A stretch of 64,000 bases of DNA from Rhinopithecus roxellana. Its lineage: Eukaryota; Chordata; Mammalia; Primates; Cercopithecidae. The stretch covers positions 128,018,235-128,082,234 of the forward strand of contig NC_044558.1 of NCBI RefSeq assembly GCF_007565055.1, written 5' to 3'. Shown here piece after piece: positions 11,321 to 22,514 of this stretch; positions within the stretch are counted from its first letter, which is position 1, and each line of letters opens with the position of its first letter. The position numbers were made by a program, and so were the translations under genes. The notes beneath the pieces are model-generated. The model was not told the origin of the DNA and ran no database searches. It saw only the letters and a list, made by a program, of their open reading frames with translations.

Positions 11321-13457
11321 ATGTTTTTTTTAAATATAACGAATACTGCAGCAGAAACATAATTAAATAGCTACCAAACATTTGAGAAGATGAATGCACC
11401 ACTCCTTTCTAAACAGATAGCCAGGAGAATTGGTTATTTCTGATCTTATAGTGGATGATAATGTTTGTACAACCTAATAGTTGCCCCCTTTCCTTTCTTT
11501 TTTTTCACTAATAATAATAACAAAAATATTGCTTCCGGCATTCAGTGAGTGCCAGATAAATAGAAAGGCTGTGAGCTTGATGCACAGTTTCTTTTCTTTT
11601 TCCTCAGTCCTCTCTCCTCCCAACCTGCATTTCTTGGCATCTTTCCGCTGTCTGTTTGTTAGAGTGCTGACTCTGACGTAAAGGACTCAGTGAATGACCC
11701 CCGTGGCAAACCTGTAAAACATTATGCAACATGAATAAGAACTTTCTTATTAGATCTGCAGCTGGCTGAGTACAGACATATGGCAGCAAGGATGTTTTGG
11801 AAGAAAGGCATTGCTTGACAGAGAACCCAGTCTCTTGAATAAAGGTTTACACTGGCACTCTTTGATGTTTATAATACCCGATGCCAGTGGCAAAACTTTT
11901 TTCCCCCATTGTATTATTTTACTGTTTAAACCCCATCATTTTATATGTTGCGGAGGCTAAAATGTAGAAGCAGAGATTTTATGTGTGTAACTTTAAAAGG
12001 GGGGGAAAAAAAAAAGAAAAACTCACAAAACTTTCTCAGGCTCTGTGTACCCAGCTGTAAGTGTTCGATTTTCTGAGGCTCAGACTCAGATTGAAAGTGA
12101 GGGAGTTTGTGAGAGTGGGTCCAGTCCTTTTGAGCAGGTTTTAAAAGGATGATTAAAGGGTACATAGGCTTTGTAATGCCCTGACAACTTTAATTGTTTC
12201 TTTTGGTTGTCCTTTTTATTGCAAGTAGTCGTTCTCAGTTGCTAAAAATTTAGGCTGGGAGTAATTTCCAACCTAGGAGGTTGTCACACTGATTTGCATT
12301 TGATTTATTTCTTAGTCTTTTCAGTGCAGCCCTGCTTTCATCTTACTCCCTTTCTCAAACCCCAGCTACTGGCATTATATACATGGTTGTGTTTTGTGGT
12401 CTGTGCTAGTACCCTGGTGTTGAATAATATATTGTGAAATATTCTGATGGTGGCAGTTTGGTAGTTGCCCCAGGAGGAATGATGACACTTTGAATCAGAG
12501 GCACAGAAACAGATAAGTTAAACCTAGTGGAGAGCCAAGGTAAATGAATGAAAGCTTCTTCCTCCACAGGGAATATCTAAGTCCTTTTAGCATGGTTCTT
12601 TGCAACCTTGATTATGTTTATAATGTTCAAAATCTTTGATGAGGCCATTATCTTCCTAGTCCTTATTGCATCTACAATAATTTAGTAATAAGATATTGAT
12701 AAATAAGGTATGTCCATTGGACATGCCTGATGGGATTTTAATTAACATCTGCCTTTGACAACTGAAACAACTGAAGGGAGGGAGAGGTACATGACCTTTC
12801 CAGAACCCACATTATGACAGAGGCTAGGAGTATAACATCTAGCAAATAGGAACTTGATGACATTTTTATGAATACTATGATTTATCAAAATGAGTATATC
12901 CTGAGAAGTATATATTTATAGATGAAACAAAGTATTTACAGAGAATAGACTAGTTTAGAATTAATAATAGAGCAATAATAATAGAGCATTAGTAAAAGTG
13001 TTAATAAGAATAATATTTTAAGTACTATGAGGGACTTTTTTCCTGGTTTTTAGGAAAAATTCATGAGCAGGACAGGAATGTGTTTGTCTTGTTGATTTTG
13101 TCTTTATAATAGGAATTCAAATCTTAAATATGTTCTAGAATCATGAAAATCATGGCTAGAAAGGTCTTGGAGATTATCTAATTTAGGAGTCCCAAATCGC
13201 TAAATAAAATCTACCAGAAGAATCATATGGTCAATTACTACATGTATAACTGTTCCAAGGAGATTTTTCCAGAAATGCAGAAGGCAGCACAGTTCTTACC
13301 AAGTTCTTTCATTTAGCAAGTGCTATCAATGCGACTTATCAAGCGTGTATTTTACTTGGAGAAAATGAAAATTGCTCCATCCATAATTGGTTGAGAGCCC
13401 CTTTAGGTACAATAATAATCTTCCCTATTATATAGTTGAGAAAACTGAGACCCATAT
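11321..13457. other. Unique non-coding sequence, about 2.1 kb
   Basis: Nothing recognisable as a gene or repeat. Short open frames at 11481-11681, 11604-11789 and 11941-12165 overlap low-complexity T- and A-rich runs. A conserved non-coding element cannot be excluded. Confidence 0.5.
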
Positions 13458-13895
13458 ACCAAGAGTTGAATTGTGTTTTCCCCCAAAGATATGTTGATAT
13501 CCTAGCCCCTAACACCTCAAGATTTGGAAATAGGGTCTTTGCAGAGGTAACCAAGTTACAATGAGTTCATTATGGTGGGCCCTAATTCAACATGACTGAT
13601 ATCATTATAAAAAAGGGAAATTTGGACACAGACACCCCTTGAGGGCAGATGGCCACCTGAAGACAGAGAATTCTAATGATGCATCTACAAACCAAGGAAC
13701 CCCAAGAATTGCCAGCAAACCACCAGAAGCCAGGAAGAGGCAAGGATTCTTCTATTACAGATGTGAGAAAGCATAGTCCTGTTGACATCTAGAGTTCAGA
13801 CTTCCAGCCTCTAGAACTGTGAGATAATAAATTGTTGTTGTTCTAAACCACTGCATTTGTTTACTTAGTTATGGCAGCTCTAGCAAACTAATACA
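13458..13895 (+). mobile_element. MLT1-type LTR (ERVL-MaLR), solo
   Basis: Near-complete MaLR LTR text: TTGAATTGTGTTTTCCCCCA near the start, TTTGGAAATAGGGTCTTTGC, GGTGGGCCCTAATTCAACAT, CATTATAAAAAAGGGAAATT, TTCCAGCCTCTAGAACTGTG, GATAATAAATTGTTGTTGTT (AATAAA signal), ending CTAGCAAACTAATACA. This matches the MLT1A/B layout. No internal viral region accompanies it, so it is a solo LTR relic. Confidence 0.8.
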
Positions 13896-14548
13896 TCATA
13901 GTTATTACTAGTCATGATCTCCTGGAGAGGTAATTAGCAAAGTAGTAAAGTCTGGAACCCCATTTAATTCCCAGGTTCAGTGTTCAATGCCTGTCTGTAG
14001 AAATAAAACTTTTTAATTTCTTTTGCTGCAAAGATAAATGTACCATAATTCACAAACTGTTATGAGGACTGTTTTTCTATTATTGCCCATTTTTTGTTAT
14101 CTTTGTATTATTTCATTTATAACATATTCCTGAAGTCTGATAATTTCAGGCACAGACTTCATTTATTAAAATAAAAACTCAAACTTGAGGAGATAAAAGT
14201 TCTTCGGTCATTTCTTTCACTTCCCACAGTTGGTTAATGAAATCTGGAGAATAATATCATTGTTATATCTTTTTCTTTGCTTAGTATGAACACTCAAACT
14301 GTAGGTTATAGTTTATAACACTCAAATTATAACTTATAAACTGTACCATAATTCATAATCGTCAATGAATTAGTCAGCTAACCTTGAACATATTAGTACA
14401 TCTTATGGGCATTCCCAACTGCAGATAGTAGAAATAGGACTCAGAGTATACATTTCATGAGATAAATCTAATGTGAGTACCCAATAATAGATTCAAATAT
14501 TTTTCAAGAATTGGCTATAAGTCTGTGAATATATATTAATGACTATGT
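13896..14548. other. Unique AT-rich non-coding sequence
   Basis: No repeat is recognised. Local repeats of AACTGTA/CTCAAA-type text around 14288-14345 look like minor duplication. Confidence 0.5.
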
Positions 14549-14696
14549 GATCCTTTTTTTTTTTTTTTTAAATGATGGGGTCTCACTGTGTAGCTCAGGC
14601 TGGACTCTAGCTCCTGAGCTCAAAGGATTTTCCGACTCTTACCTCTGCCACACTCTACGTAGCTGGAACTATAGGTGTATGCCAGTGCACCTAGCT
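14549..14696 (-). mobile_element. FLAM / Alu monomer, antisense
   Basis: A poly-T run, then a single reversed Alu arm: GGGGTCTCACTGTGTAGCTC, AGGCTGGACTC, GAGCTCAAAGGATTTTCCGA, TAGCTGGAACTATAGGTGTA, ending TGCACCTAGC. Only about 130 bp and one arm, with heavy divergence, which fits a FLAM or an AluJ half. Confidence 0.75.
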
Positions 14697-15994
14697 TAAA
14701 ATATATTTTATTCAGAATTGGTGCTATGGAAAAGGATTGCTTAAACAATTTCAAGCTAAAATTAATTAGTGAATTAAAAAGAGACACATGCATCAACAAA
14801 TTAAAAAATGGAAGAAGGATCATTCGAGTCCTCCTCTAGGCCTCTTGATTTGTCCATTAATTGGAATAATGCTGTGTTCTTTTTGTAGAAATCAATCATG
14901 CTTTTAAACACCTCCATGCAATGTAGGTTCTGACTGTTTAATTGAAACTTTATAGTAAGCTCAAATGGGGATCCTGAAAATGAAAAGATATTTTTTGTTA
15001 TCTGGTTTGGGTTTTTGTCAGGATAAGCACTCTTCCTTATGATAATCCAGAGGTCTGCTCCTATGAAATGTCACGCCAAAGTAGGCTGCTTGAAGTTCCC
15101 AGAGGCTAAAGGGTTCCCCCATCAGGACATAGTTATGATACCTACACAGCTCCCCTCTTAGCTTCATCCCTCTTAGAAGAGTTTCTATTTATCTTCATAT
15201 TCTGAGACAAAATTATTCCATTTATTCTACTAACCTCAGCGAAAGCCGGTTATGTTAAAAACAAACCAACAAAAAAACCTAACTGCATCTAGGTAAACAT
15301 TTTCCCGTACTGGTCCTTTCAGGATGGCTGATAATGCATTATAAGCAGTGATCCCTTTATTCCATCATGACAGGGAAAAATCATGTTTATTTGATGTGAA
15401 GGGGAAAAAATAAAATTAAAGATAATTCTATACTTTGGATACTTGACCATATTAAATTTACAGAATGTATAGTTGAGTTTTAAAATCACAGTATAAGTAG
15501 ATGTCTTCTATTCACAATCATGTTAGATAAGAAAGTACTCCTTTGGATCTCTCGTTTGCTCCATCATAAAATCCTTACTAGATGGGTAAAGACGGTAGTT
15601 GTGATAAGACAGTAGTAGCCTATCCTGTCTCATACATTTCTGTGAAGCCCAGAGAGGTGACATGAATTTCTGAAGGTCGCAGGACTGAGACTTAAAACTT
15701 AGTGTGAAATTTATTCTGTTGGAAAAAAAAAATTGCACTATAACAATTTCTTTGAACTTTGGGAACTATATCCTTATTAGACAATTACAGTGTCAACTAA
15801 GACATTGGGCTATTATTAAACAAATGATACCGTTATTTTGACAAGAGTAGTACTTTTCAAAATACCTAAGAAGTTAATTGAAGACATGGAATTATTAGAG
15901 GATTTATTTTATATTGAAAATTCTGATTGATTTTTAAATTGTTTATTCCATCTCATAAACTTCTATTTGTTATTTAATTTTAGGAACTTTGAAA
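14697..15994. other. Unique AT-rich non-coding sequence
   Basis: No repeat or gene is recognised up to the L1 target site. The open frames at 14620-14823 and 15523-15738 (both minus) show no motifs. Confidence 0.5.
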
Positions 15995-16008
15995 TCAAAG
16001 GGTTGTTT
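15995..16008. repeat. L1 target-site duplication, left copy
   Basis: TCAAAGGGTTGTTT here matches TCAAAGGGTTTTTT at 22501-22514 with one mismatch. It sits just before the poly-T that is the reversed L1 A-tail. Confidence 0.85.
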
Positions 16009-16169
16009 TTTTTTTTTTTTAGTTATTATACTTTAAGTTCTAGGGTACATGTGCATAATGTGCAGGTTTGTTACATATGTATACTTGTGCCATGTTGGTG
16101 TGCTGCACCCATCAACTCGTCAGCACCCATCAATTCATCATTTATATCAGGTATAACTCCCAATGCAAT

Positions 16170-16191
16170 CCCTTTCCCCTCCCCCCTCCCC
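16170..16191 (-). repeat. L1 3'UTR G-rich tract (quadruplex-capable)
   Basis: On the L1 sense (minus) strand the order is G4-A-G6-A-G4-AAA-G3. This is the conserved polypurine tract of the primate L1 3'UTR, well able to form a G-quadruplex. Confidence 0.85.
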
Positions 16192-16246
16192 ATGATAGGC
16201 CCCGGTGTGTGATGTTCCCTTTCCCGAGTCCAAGTGATGTCATTGT

Positions 16247-19200
16247 TCAGTTCCCACCTATGAGTGAGAACATGCGGTGTTTGGTTTTCTCTTCTTGTGA
16301 TAGTTTGCTAAGAATGATGGTTTCCAGCTGCATCCATGTCCCTACAAAGGACGCAAACTCATCGTTTTTTATGGCTGCATAGTATTCCAAGGTGTATATG
16401 TGCCACATTTTCTTAATCCAGTCTGTCACAGATGGACATTTGGGTTGATTCCAAGTCTTTGCTATTGTGAATAGTGCTGCAATAAACATACGTGTGCATG
16501 TGTCTTTATAGCAGCATGATTTATAATCCTTTGGGTATACACCCAGTAGTGGGATGGCTGGGTCATATGGTACATCTAGTTCTAGATCCCTGAGGAATTG
16601 CCATACTGTTTTCCATAATGGTTGAACTAGTTTACAATCCCACCAACAGTGTAAAAGTGTTCCTATTTCTCCACATCCTCTCCAGCACCTGTTGTTTCCT
16701 GACTTTTTAATGATTGCCATTCTAACTGGTGTGAGATGGTATCTCATTGTGGTTTTGATTTGCATTTCTCTGATGGTGAGTGATGATGAGCATTTTTTCA
16801 TGTGTCTGTTGGCTGTATGAATGTCTTCTTTTGAGAAATGTCTGTTCATATCCTTTGCCCACTTTTTGATGGGGTTGTTTGTTTTTTTCTTTTTTTTCTT
16901 TTTTTTGAGACGGCGTCTCGCTCTGTCACCCAGGCTGGAGTGCAGTGGCGCGATCTCGGCTCACTGCAAGCTCCGCCTCCCGGGTTCCCGCCATTCTCCC
17001 GCCTCAGCCTCCGAGTAGCTGGGACTACAGGCGCCCGCCACCGCGCCCGGCTAGTTTTTTTTTGTGTTTTTAGTAGAGACGGGGTTTCACCGTGTTAGCC
17101 AGGAGGGTCTCGATCTCCTGAACTCGTGATCCGCCCGCCTCGGCCTCCCAAAGTGCTGGGATTACAGGCTTGAGCCACCGCGCCCGGCATTGTTTTTTTC
17201 TTGTAAATTTGTTTGAGTTCTTTGTAGATTCTGGATATTAGCCCTTTGTCAGATGAGTAGATTGCAAAAATTTTCTCCCATTCTGTAGGTTGCCTGTTCA
17301 CTCTGATGGTAGTTTCTTTTGCTGTGCAGAAGCTCTTTAGTTTAATTAGATCCCATTTGTCAATTTTGCCTTTTGCTGCCGTTGCTTTTGGTGTTTTAGC
17401 CATGAAGTCCTTGCCCATGCCTATGTCCTGAATGGTATTACCTAGGTTTTCTTCTAGGGTTTTTAATGGTATTAGGTCTAACATTTAAGTCTCTAATCCA
17501 TCTTGAATTAATTTTCGTATAAGGAGTAAGGAAAGGATCCAGTTTCAGCTTTCTACTTATGGCTAGCCAATTTTCCCAGCACCATTTATTAAATAGGGAA
17601 TCCCTTCCCCATTTCTTGTTTTTGTCAGGTTTGTCAAAGATCAGATGGCTGTAGATGTGTGGTATTATTTCTGAGGACTCTGTTCTGTTCCATTGGTCTA
17701 TATCTCTGTTTTGGTACCAGTACCATGCTGTTTTGGTTACTGTAGCCTTGTAGTACAGTTTGAAGTCAGGTAGCGTGATGCCTCCAGCTTTGTTCTGTTG
17801 ACTTAGGATTGTCTTGGCAATGCGGGCTCTTTTTTGGTTCCATATGAACTTTAAAGCCGTTTTTTCCAATTCTGTGAAGAAAGTCATTGGTAGCTTGATG
17901 GGGATGGCATTGAATCTATAAATAACCTTGGGCAGTATGGCCATTTTCACGATATTGATTCTTCCTATCCATGAGCATGGTATGTTCTTCCATTTGTTTG
18001 TGTCCTCTTTTATTTCACTGAGCAGTGGTTTGTAGTTCTCCTTGAAGAGGTCCTTTACATCCCTTGTAAGTTGGATTCCTAGGTATTTTATTCTCTTTGA
18101 AGCAATTGTGAATGGAAGTTCATTCATGATTTGGCTCTCTGTCTGTTTACTGATGTATAAGAATGCTTGTGATTTTTGCACATTAATTTTGTATCCTGAG
18201 ACTTTGCTGAAGTTGCTTATCAGCTTAAGGAGATTTTGGGCTGAGACAATGGGGTTTCCTAAATATACAATCATGTCAGCTGCAAACAGGGACAGTTTGA
18301 CTTCTTCTTTTCCTAACTGAATACCCTTGATTTCTTTCTCTTGCCTGATTGCCCTAGCCAGAACTTCCAACACTATGTTGAATAGGAGTGGTGAGAGAGG
18401 GCATCCCTGTCTTGTGCCCGTTTTCAAAGGGAATTTTTCCAGTTTTTGCCCATTCAGTATGATATTGGCTGTGGGTTTGTCATAAATAGCTCTTATTATT
18501 TTGAGGTACGTTCCATCAATACTGAATTTATTGAGCGTTTTTAGCATGAAGGGCTGTTGAATTTTGTCAAAAGCCTTTTCTGCATCTATTGAGATAATCA
18601 TGTGGTTCTTGTCTTTGGTTCTGTTTATATGCTGGATTACGTTTATTGATTTGCAAATGTTGAACCAGCCTTGCATCCCAGGGAGAAACCCACTTGATCA
18701 TGGTGGATAAGCTTTTTGATGTGCTGCTGAATCCGGTTTGCCAGTATTTTATTGAGGATTTTTGCATTGATGTTCATCAGGGATATTGGTCTAAAATTCT
18801 CTTTTTTTGTTGTGTCTCTGCCAGGCTTTGGTATCAGGATGATGTTGGCCTCATAAAATGAGTTAGGGAGGATTCCCTCTTTTTCTATTGATTGGAATAG
18901 TTTCAGAAGGAATGGTACCACCTCCTCCTTCTACCTCTGGTAGAATGCAGCTGTGAATCCATCTGGTCCTGGACTTTTTTTTGGTTGGTAGGCTATTAAT
19001 TATTGCGTCAATTTCAGAGCCTGCTATTGGTCTATTCAGGGATTCAACTTCTTCCTGGTTTAGTCTTGGAAGAGTGTAAGTGTCCAGGAAACTATCCATT
19101 TCTTCTAGATTTTCTAGTTGATTTGCGTAGAGGTGTTTATAGTATTCTCTGATGGTAGTTTGTATTTCTGTGGGGTTGGTGGTGATATCCCCTTTATCAT

Positions 19201-20387
19201 TTTTTATTGCGTCTATTTGATTCTTCTCTCTTTTCTTCTTTATTAGTCTTGCTAGCGGTCTTTCAATTTTGTTGATCTTTTCAAAAAGCCAACTCCTGGA
19301 TTCATTGATTTTTTGGAGGATTTTTTGTGTCTCTATCTCCTTCAGTTCTGCTCTGATCTTAGTTATTTTTGCCTTCTGCTAGCTTTTGAATGTGTTTGCT
19401 CTTGCCTCTCTAGTTCTTTTAATTGTGATGTTAGAGTGTCCATTTTAGATCTTTCCTGCTTTCTCTTGTGGGCATTTAGTGCTATAAATTTCCCTCTGCA
19501 CACTGCTTTAAATGTGTCCCAGAGATTCTGGTATGTTGTATCTTTGTTCTCATTGGTTTCAAAGAACATCTTTATTTCTGCCTTCATTTCGTTATGTACC
19601 CAGTAGTCATTCAGGAGCAGGTTGTTCAGTTTCCTTGTAGTTGAGCAGTTTTGATTGAGTTTCTTGGTCCTGAGTTCTAGTTTGATTGCACTGTGGTCTG
19701 AGAGACAGTTTGTTATAATTTCTGTTCTTGTACATTTGCTGAGGAGTGCTTTACTTCCAATTATGTTGTCAATTTTGGAATAAGTGCGATGTGGTGCTGA
19801 GAAGAATGTATATTCTGTTGATTTGGGGTGGAGAGTTCTATAGATGTCTATAAGGTCCACTTGGTGCAGAGATGAGTTCAATTCCTGGATATCCTTGTTA
19901 ACTTTCTGTCCCGTTGATCTGTCTAATGTTGACAGTGGGGTGTTGAAGTCTCCCATTATTATTGTATGGGAGTCTAAGTCTCTTTGTAAGTCTCTAAGGA
20001 CTTGCTTCATGAATCTGGGTGCTCCTGTATTGGGTGCATATATATTTAGGATAGTTAGCTCTTCTTGTTGAATTGATCCCTTTACCATTATGTAATGGCC
20101 TTCTTTGTCTCTTTTGATCTTTGATGGTTTAAAGTCTGTTTTATCAGAGACTAGTATTGCAACCCCTGCTCTTTTTTTTTTTTCTCCATTTGCTTGGTAG
20201 ATCTTCCTCCATCCCTTTATTTTGAGCCTATGTATGTCTCTGCATGTGAGATGGGTCTCCTGAATACAGCAGACTGATGGATCTCTTGACTCTTTATCCA
20301 GTTTTCCAGTCTGTGTCTTTTAATTGGAGCATTTAGTCCATTTACATTTAAGGTTAATATTGTTATGTGTGAACTTGATCCTGCCAT
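16247..20387 (-). pseudogene. L1 ORF2 (endonuclease / reverse transcriptase), broken
   Basis: ORF2 codes for the L1 endonuclease, reverse transcriptase and Cys-rich C-terminus. The start reads ATGGCAGGATCAAG at 20387; the stop is at 16247. Length without the AluY is about 3830 bp, equal to the usual 1275 codons. Visible motifs: endonuclease GDFNT, YSKID and SDHSAI (about 19660-19960); RT text IIPKPGRD-type, RQGCPLSP and an altered FAAD in place of FADD (about 18270-18840); and the Cys-rich CWRGCG...LLHCWWDC block in 16247-16849. Breaks seen: +2 near 20280, -1 near 19370, +1 in the T8 run near 18976-18983, -1 near 18683, +1 near 17464, plus the AluY at 16892-17189. No full protein can be made. 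Confidence 0.95.
16892..17189 (-). mobile_element. AluY nested in L1 ORF2 (young, monkey-type)
   Basis: An antisense Alu in the 3' third of ORF2, the same orientation as the L1. Target duplication TTGTTTTTTTCTT flanks it exactly at 16879-16891 and 17190-17202. On the Alu strand the 5' end reads GGCTCAAGCC and the mid region reads ACTAGCCGGGCG, both differing from the human AluY consensus. It is little diverged. It splits the ORF2 frame, creating a chimeric open frame at 17095-17484 that is not a gene. Confidence 0.95.
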
Positions 20388-20450
20388 TATGATATTAACT
20401 GGTTATTTTGCTCATTAGTTGATGCAGTTTCTTCCTAGCCTCGATGGTCT

Positions 20451-21466
20451 TTACATTTTGGCATGTTTTTGCAATGGCTGGTACCGGTTGTTCCTTTCCA
20501 TGTTTAGGGCTTCCTTCAGGGTCTCTTGTAAGGCAGGCCTGGTGGTGACAAAATCTCTAAGCATTTGCTTATCTGTAAAGGATTTTATTTCTCCTTCACT
20601 TATGAAACTTAGTTTGGCTGGATATGAAATTCTGGGTTTAAAATTATTTTCTTTAAGAATGTTGATTATTGGCCCCCACTCTCTTCTGGCTTGGAGAGTT
20701 TCTGCCGAGAGATCTGCTGTTAGTCTGATGGACTTCCCTTTGTGGGTAACCCGACCTTTCTCTCTGGCTGCCCTTAACAGTTTTTCCTTCATTTCAACTT
20801 TGGTGAATCTGGCAATTATGTGTCTTGGAGTTGCTCTTCTCGAGGAGTATCTTTGTGGCGTTCTCTGTATTTCCTGAATTTGAATGTTGGCCTGCCCTAC
20901 TAGGTTGGGGAAGTTCTCCTGAATGATATCCTGAAGAGTGTTTTCCAGGTTGGTTCCATTTCCCCCCTCACTTTCAGGCACCCCAATCAGACGTAGATTT
21001 GGTCTTTTTACATAATCCCATACTTCTTGCAGGCTTTGTTCATTTCTTTTTCTTCTTTTTTCTTTTGGTTTCTCTTCTCGCTTCATTTCATTCATTTGAT
21101 CCTCAATCGCTGATACTCTTTCTTCCAGTTGATTGAGTCAGTTACTAAGGCTTGTGGTTTTGTCACCTTTTTCTCATGTCATGGTTTTCAGCTCTGTCAT
21201 TTCGTTTATGACCTTCTCTGCATTAATTATTCTAGCTGTCAATTCTTCCACTCTTTTTTCAAGATTTTTAGTTTCTTTGCACTGGGTACGTAATTATTCC
21301 TTTAGCTCTGGAAGTTTGATGGACTGAAGCCTTCTTCTCTCATCTCATCAAAGTCATTCTCTGACCAGCTTTGATCCGTTGCCGGCGATGAGCTGCACTC
21401 CTTTGCAGGGGGAGATGCGCTCTTATTTTTTGAATTTCCAGCTTTTCTGCCCTGCTTTTTCCCCAT
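20451..21466 (-). pseudogene. L1 ORF1 (RNA-binding chaperone), broken
   Basis: ORF1p is the trimeric RNA-binding protein of the L1 particle. The start ATGGGGAAAAAGCAGGGC is at 21466 and the stop at 20451; the 1016-bp span suits the usual 338 codons. About 54 codons in, a 1-bp loss near 21315 shifts the frame into a TAA, and a TGA lies near 21135 in the main frame. From 21095 on, 214 codons are open and hold the end of the coiled coil, the RRM-like segment (RRATPRHIIARFTKVEMKEK at about residues 88-107 of the open part) and the C-terminal domain (ARREWGP, ISYPAKLSF). The N-terminal third is lost. Confidence 0.93.
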
Positions 21467-22500
21467 CTTTGTGGTTTTATCTGCCTCTGGTCTTTGATGA
21501 TGGTGACGTACTGATGAGGTTTTGGTGTAGGTGTCCTTCCTGTTTGATAGTTTTCCTTCTAACAGTCAGGACCCTCAGCTGTAGGTCTGTTGGAGATTGC
21601 TTGAGGTCCACTCCAGACCCTATTTGCCTGGGTATCAGCAGCAGAGGTTGCAGAAGATAGAATATTGCTGAACAGCAAGTGTACCTGTCTGATTCTTACT
21701 TTGGAAGCTTCCTCTCAGGGGTGTACTCCACCCTGTGAGGTGTGGGGTGTCAGACTGCCCCTAGTGGGGGATGTCTCCCAGTTAGGCTACTTAGTGGTCA
21801 GAGACCCACTTGAGCAGGCAGTCTGTCCCTTCTCAGATCTCAACCTCCGTGTTGGGAGATCCACTGCTCTCTTCAAAGCTGTCAGACAGAGTCGTTTGTG
21901 TCTGCAGAGGTTTCTGCTGCTTTTTTTGTTGTTGTTGTTTAGCTGTGCCCTGTCCCCAGAGGTGGCGTCTACAGAGACAGGCAGGTTTCCTTGAGCTGCT
22001 GTGAGCTCCACCCAGTTCGAGCTTCCCAGCGGCTTTGTTTACCTACTTAAGCCTCAGCAATGGCGGGCGCCCCTCCCCCAACCTCGCTGCTGCCTTGCAG
22101 TTAGATCGCAGACTGCTGTGCTAGCAATGAGGGAGGCTCCGTGGGCATGGGACCCTCCCGGCCAGGTGTGGGTTATAATCTCCTGGTGTGCCTGTTTGCT
22201 TAAAGCGCAGTATTGGGGTGGGAGTTACCCGATTTTCCAGGTGTTGTGTGTCTCAGTTCCCCTGGCTAGGAAAAGGGATTCCCTTCCCCCTTGCGCTTCC
22301 CAGGTGAGGCGATGCCTTGCCCTGCTTCAGCTCTCGCTGGTCGGGCTGCAACAGCTGACCAGCACTGATTGTCCGGCACTCTCTAGTGAGGTCACCCCAG
22401 TACCTCAGTTGAAAATGCAGAAATCACCTGTCTTCTGTGTTGCTCGCGCTGGGAGTTGGAGACTGGAGCTGTTCCTATTCGGCCATCTAGCTCCGCCCCC
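21467..22500 (-). promoter_or_regulatory. L1 5'UTR with internal promoter
   Basis: This 1034-bp, GC-rich region is the internal promoter of the L1. It starts GGGGGCGGAGC on the minus strand; AGATGGCC at 22480-22487 (read in reverse) is the YY1 core that sets initiation at the L1 start. The length suggests it keeps a segment that the youngest human L1s have lost (inference). A long antisense open frame crosses it (22001-22516). It is one of the few CpG-bearing patches in the window and a likely methylation target. Confidence 0.88.
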
Positions 22501-22514
22501 TCAAAGGGTTTTTT
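22501..22514. repeat. L1 target-site duplication, right copy
   Basis: TCAAAGGGTTTTTT directly follows the L1 5' end and is followed by AAAAAA. On the minus strand this gives a TTTT/AAAA-type endonuclease site. Confidence 0.88.

Larger units (their letters stand above)
16009..22500 (-). mobile_element. Full-length primate L1 (L1PA-like), antisense, with nested AluY
   Basis: A complete L1 reads on the minus strand. In order from its 5' end at 22500 it has a 5'UTR (1034 bp), ORF1 remnant, 63-bp spacer, ORF2 remnant, a 3'UTR of about 226 bp with a G-rich tract, and an A-tail (poly-T at 16009-16020). Removing the AluY and its duplicated target leaves about 6.2 kb, the normal full length. The cut site on the L1 sense strand is TTTT/AAAAAA-like, as expected for L1 endonuclease. 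Both ORFs carry frameshifts and the reverse transcriptase motif is altered, so it is immobile. The 5'UTR start differs from young human L1PA copies, in line with a cercopithecid lineage; a subfamily call needs alignment. Confidence 0.97.

Noticed and set aside
17095..17484. 129-codon frame, minus strand
   Set aside because: Chimera of L1 ORF2 with the nested antisense AluY; an insertion artefact.
16247..21095. Long minus-strand open frames (200, 412, 241 and 214 codons)
   Set aside because: They are fragments of L1 ORF1 and ORF2, separated by frameshifts and an AluY, not host genes.
20419..22004. Plus-strand frames of 152, 93 and 109 codons
   Set aside because: Antisense shadows of L1 ORF1 and 5'UTR with no motifs of their own.
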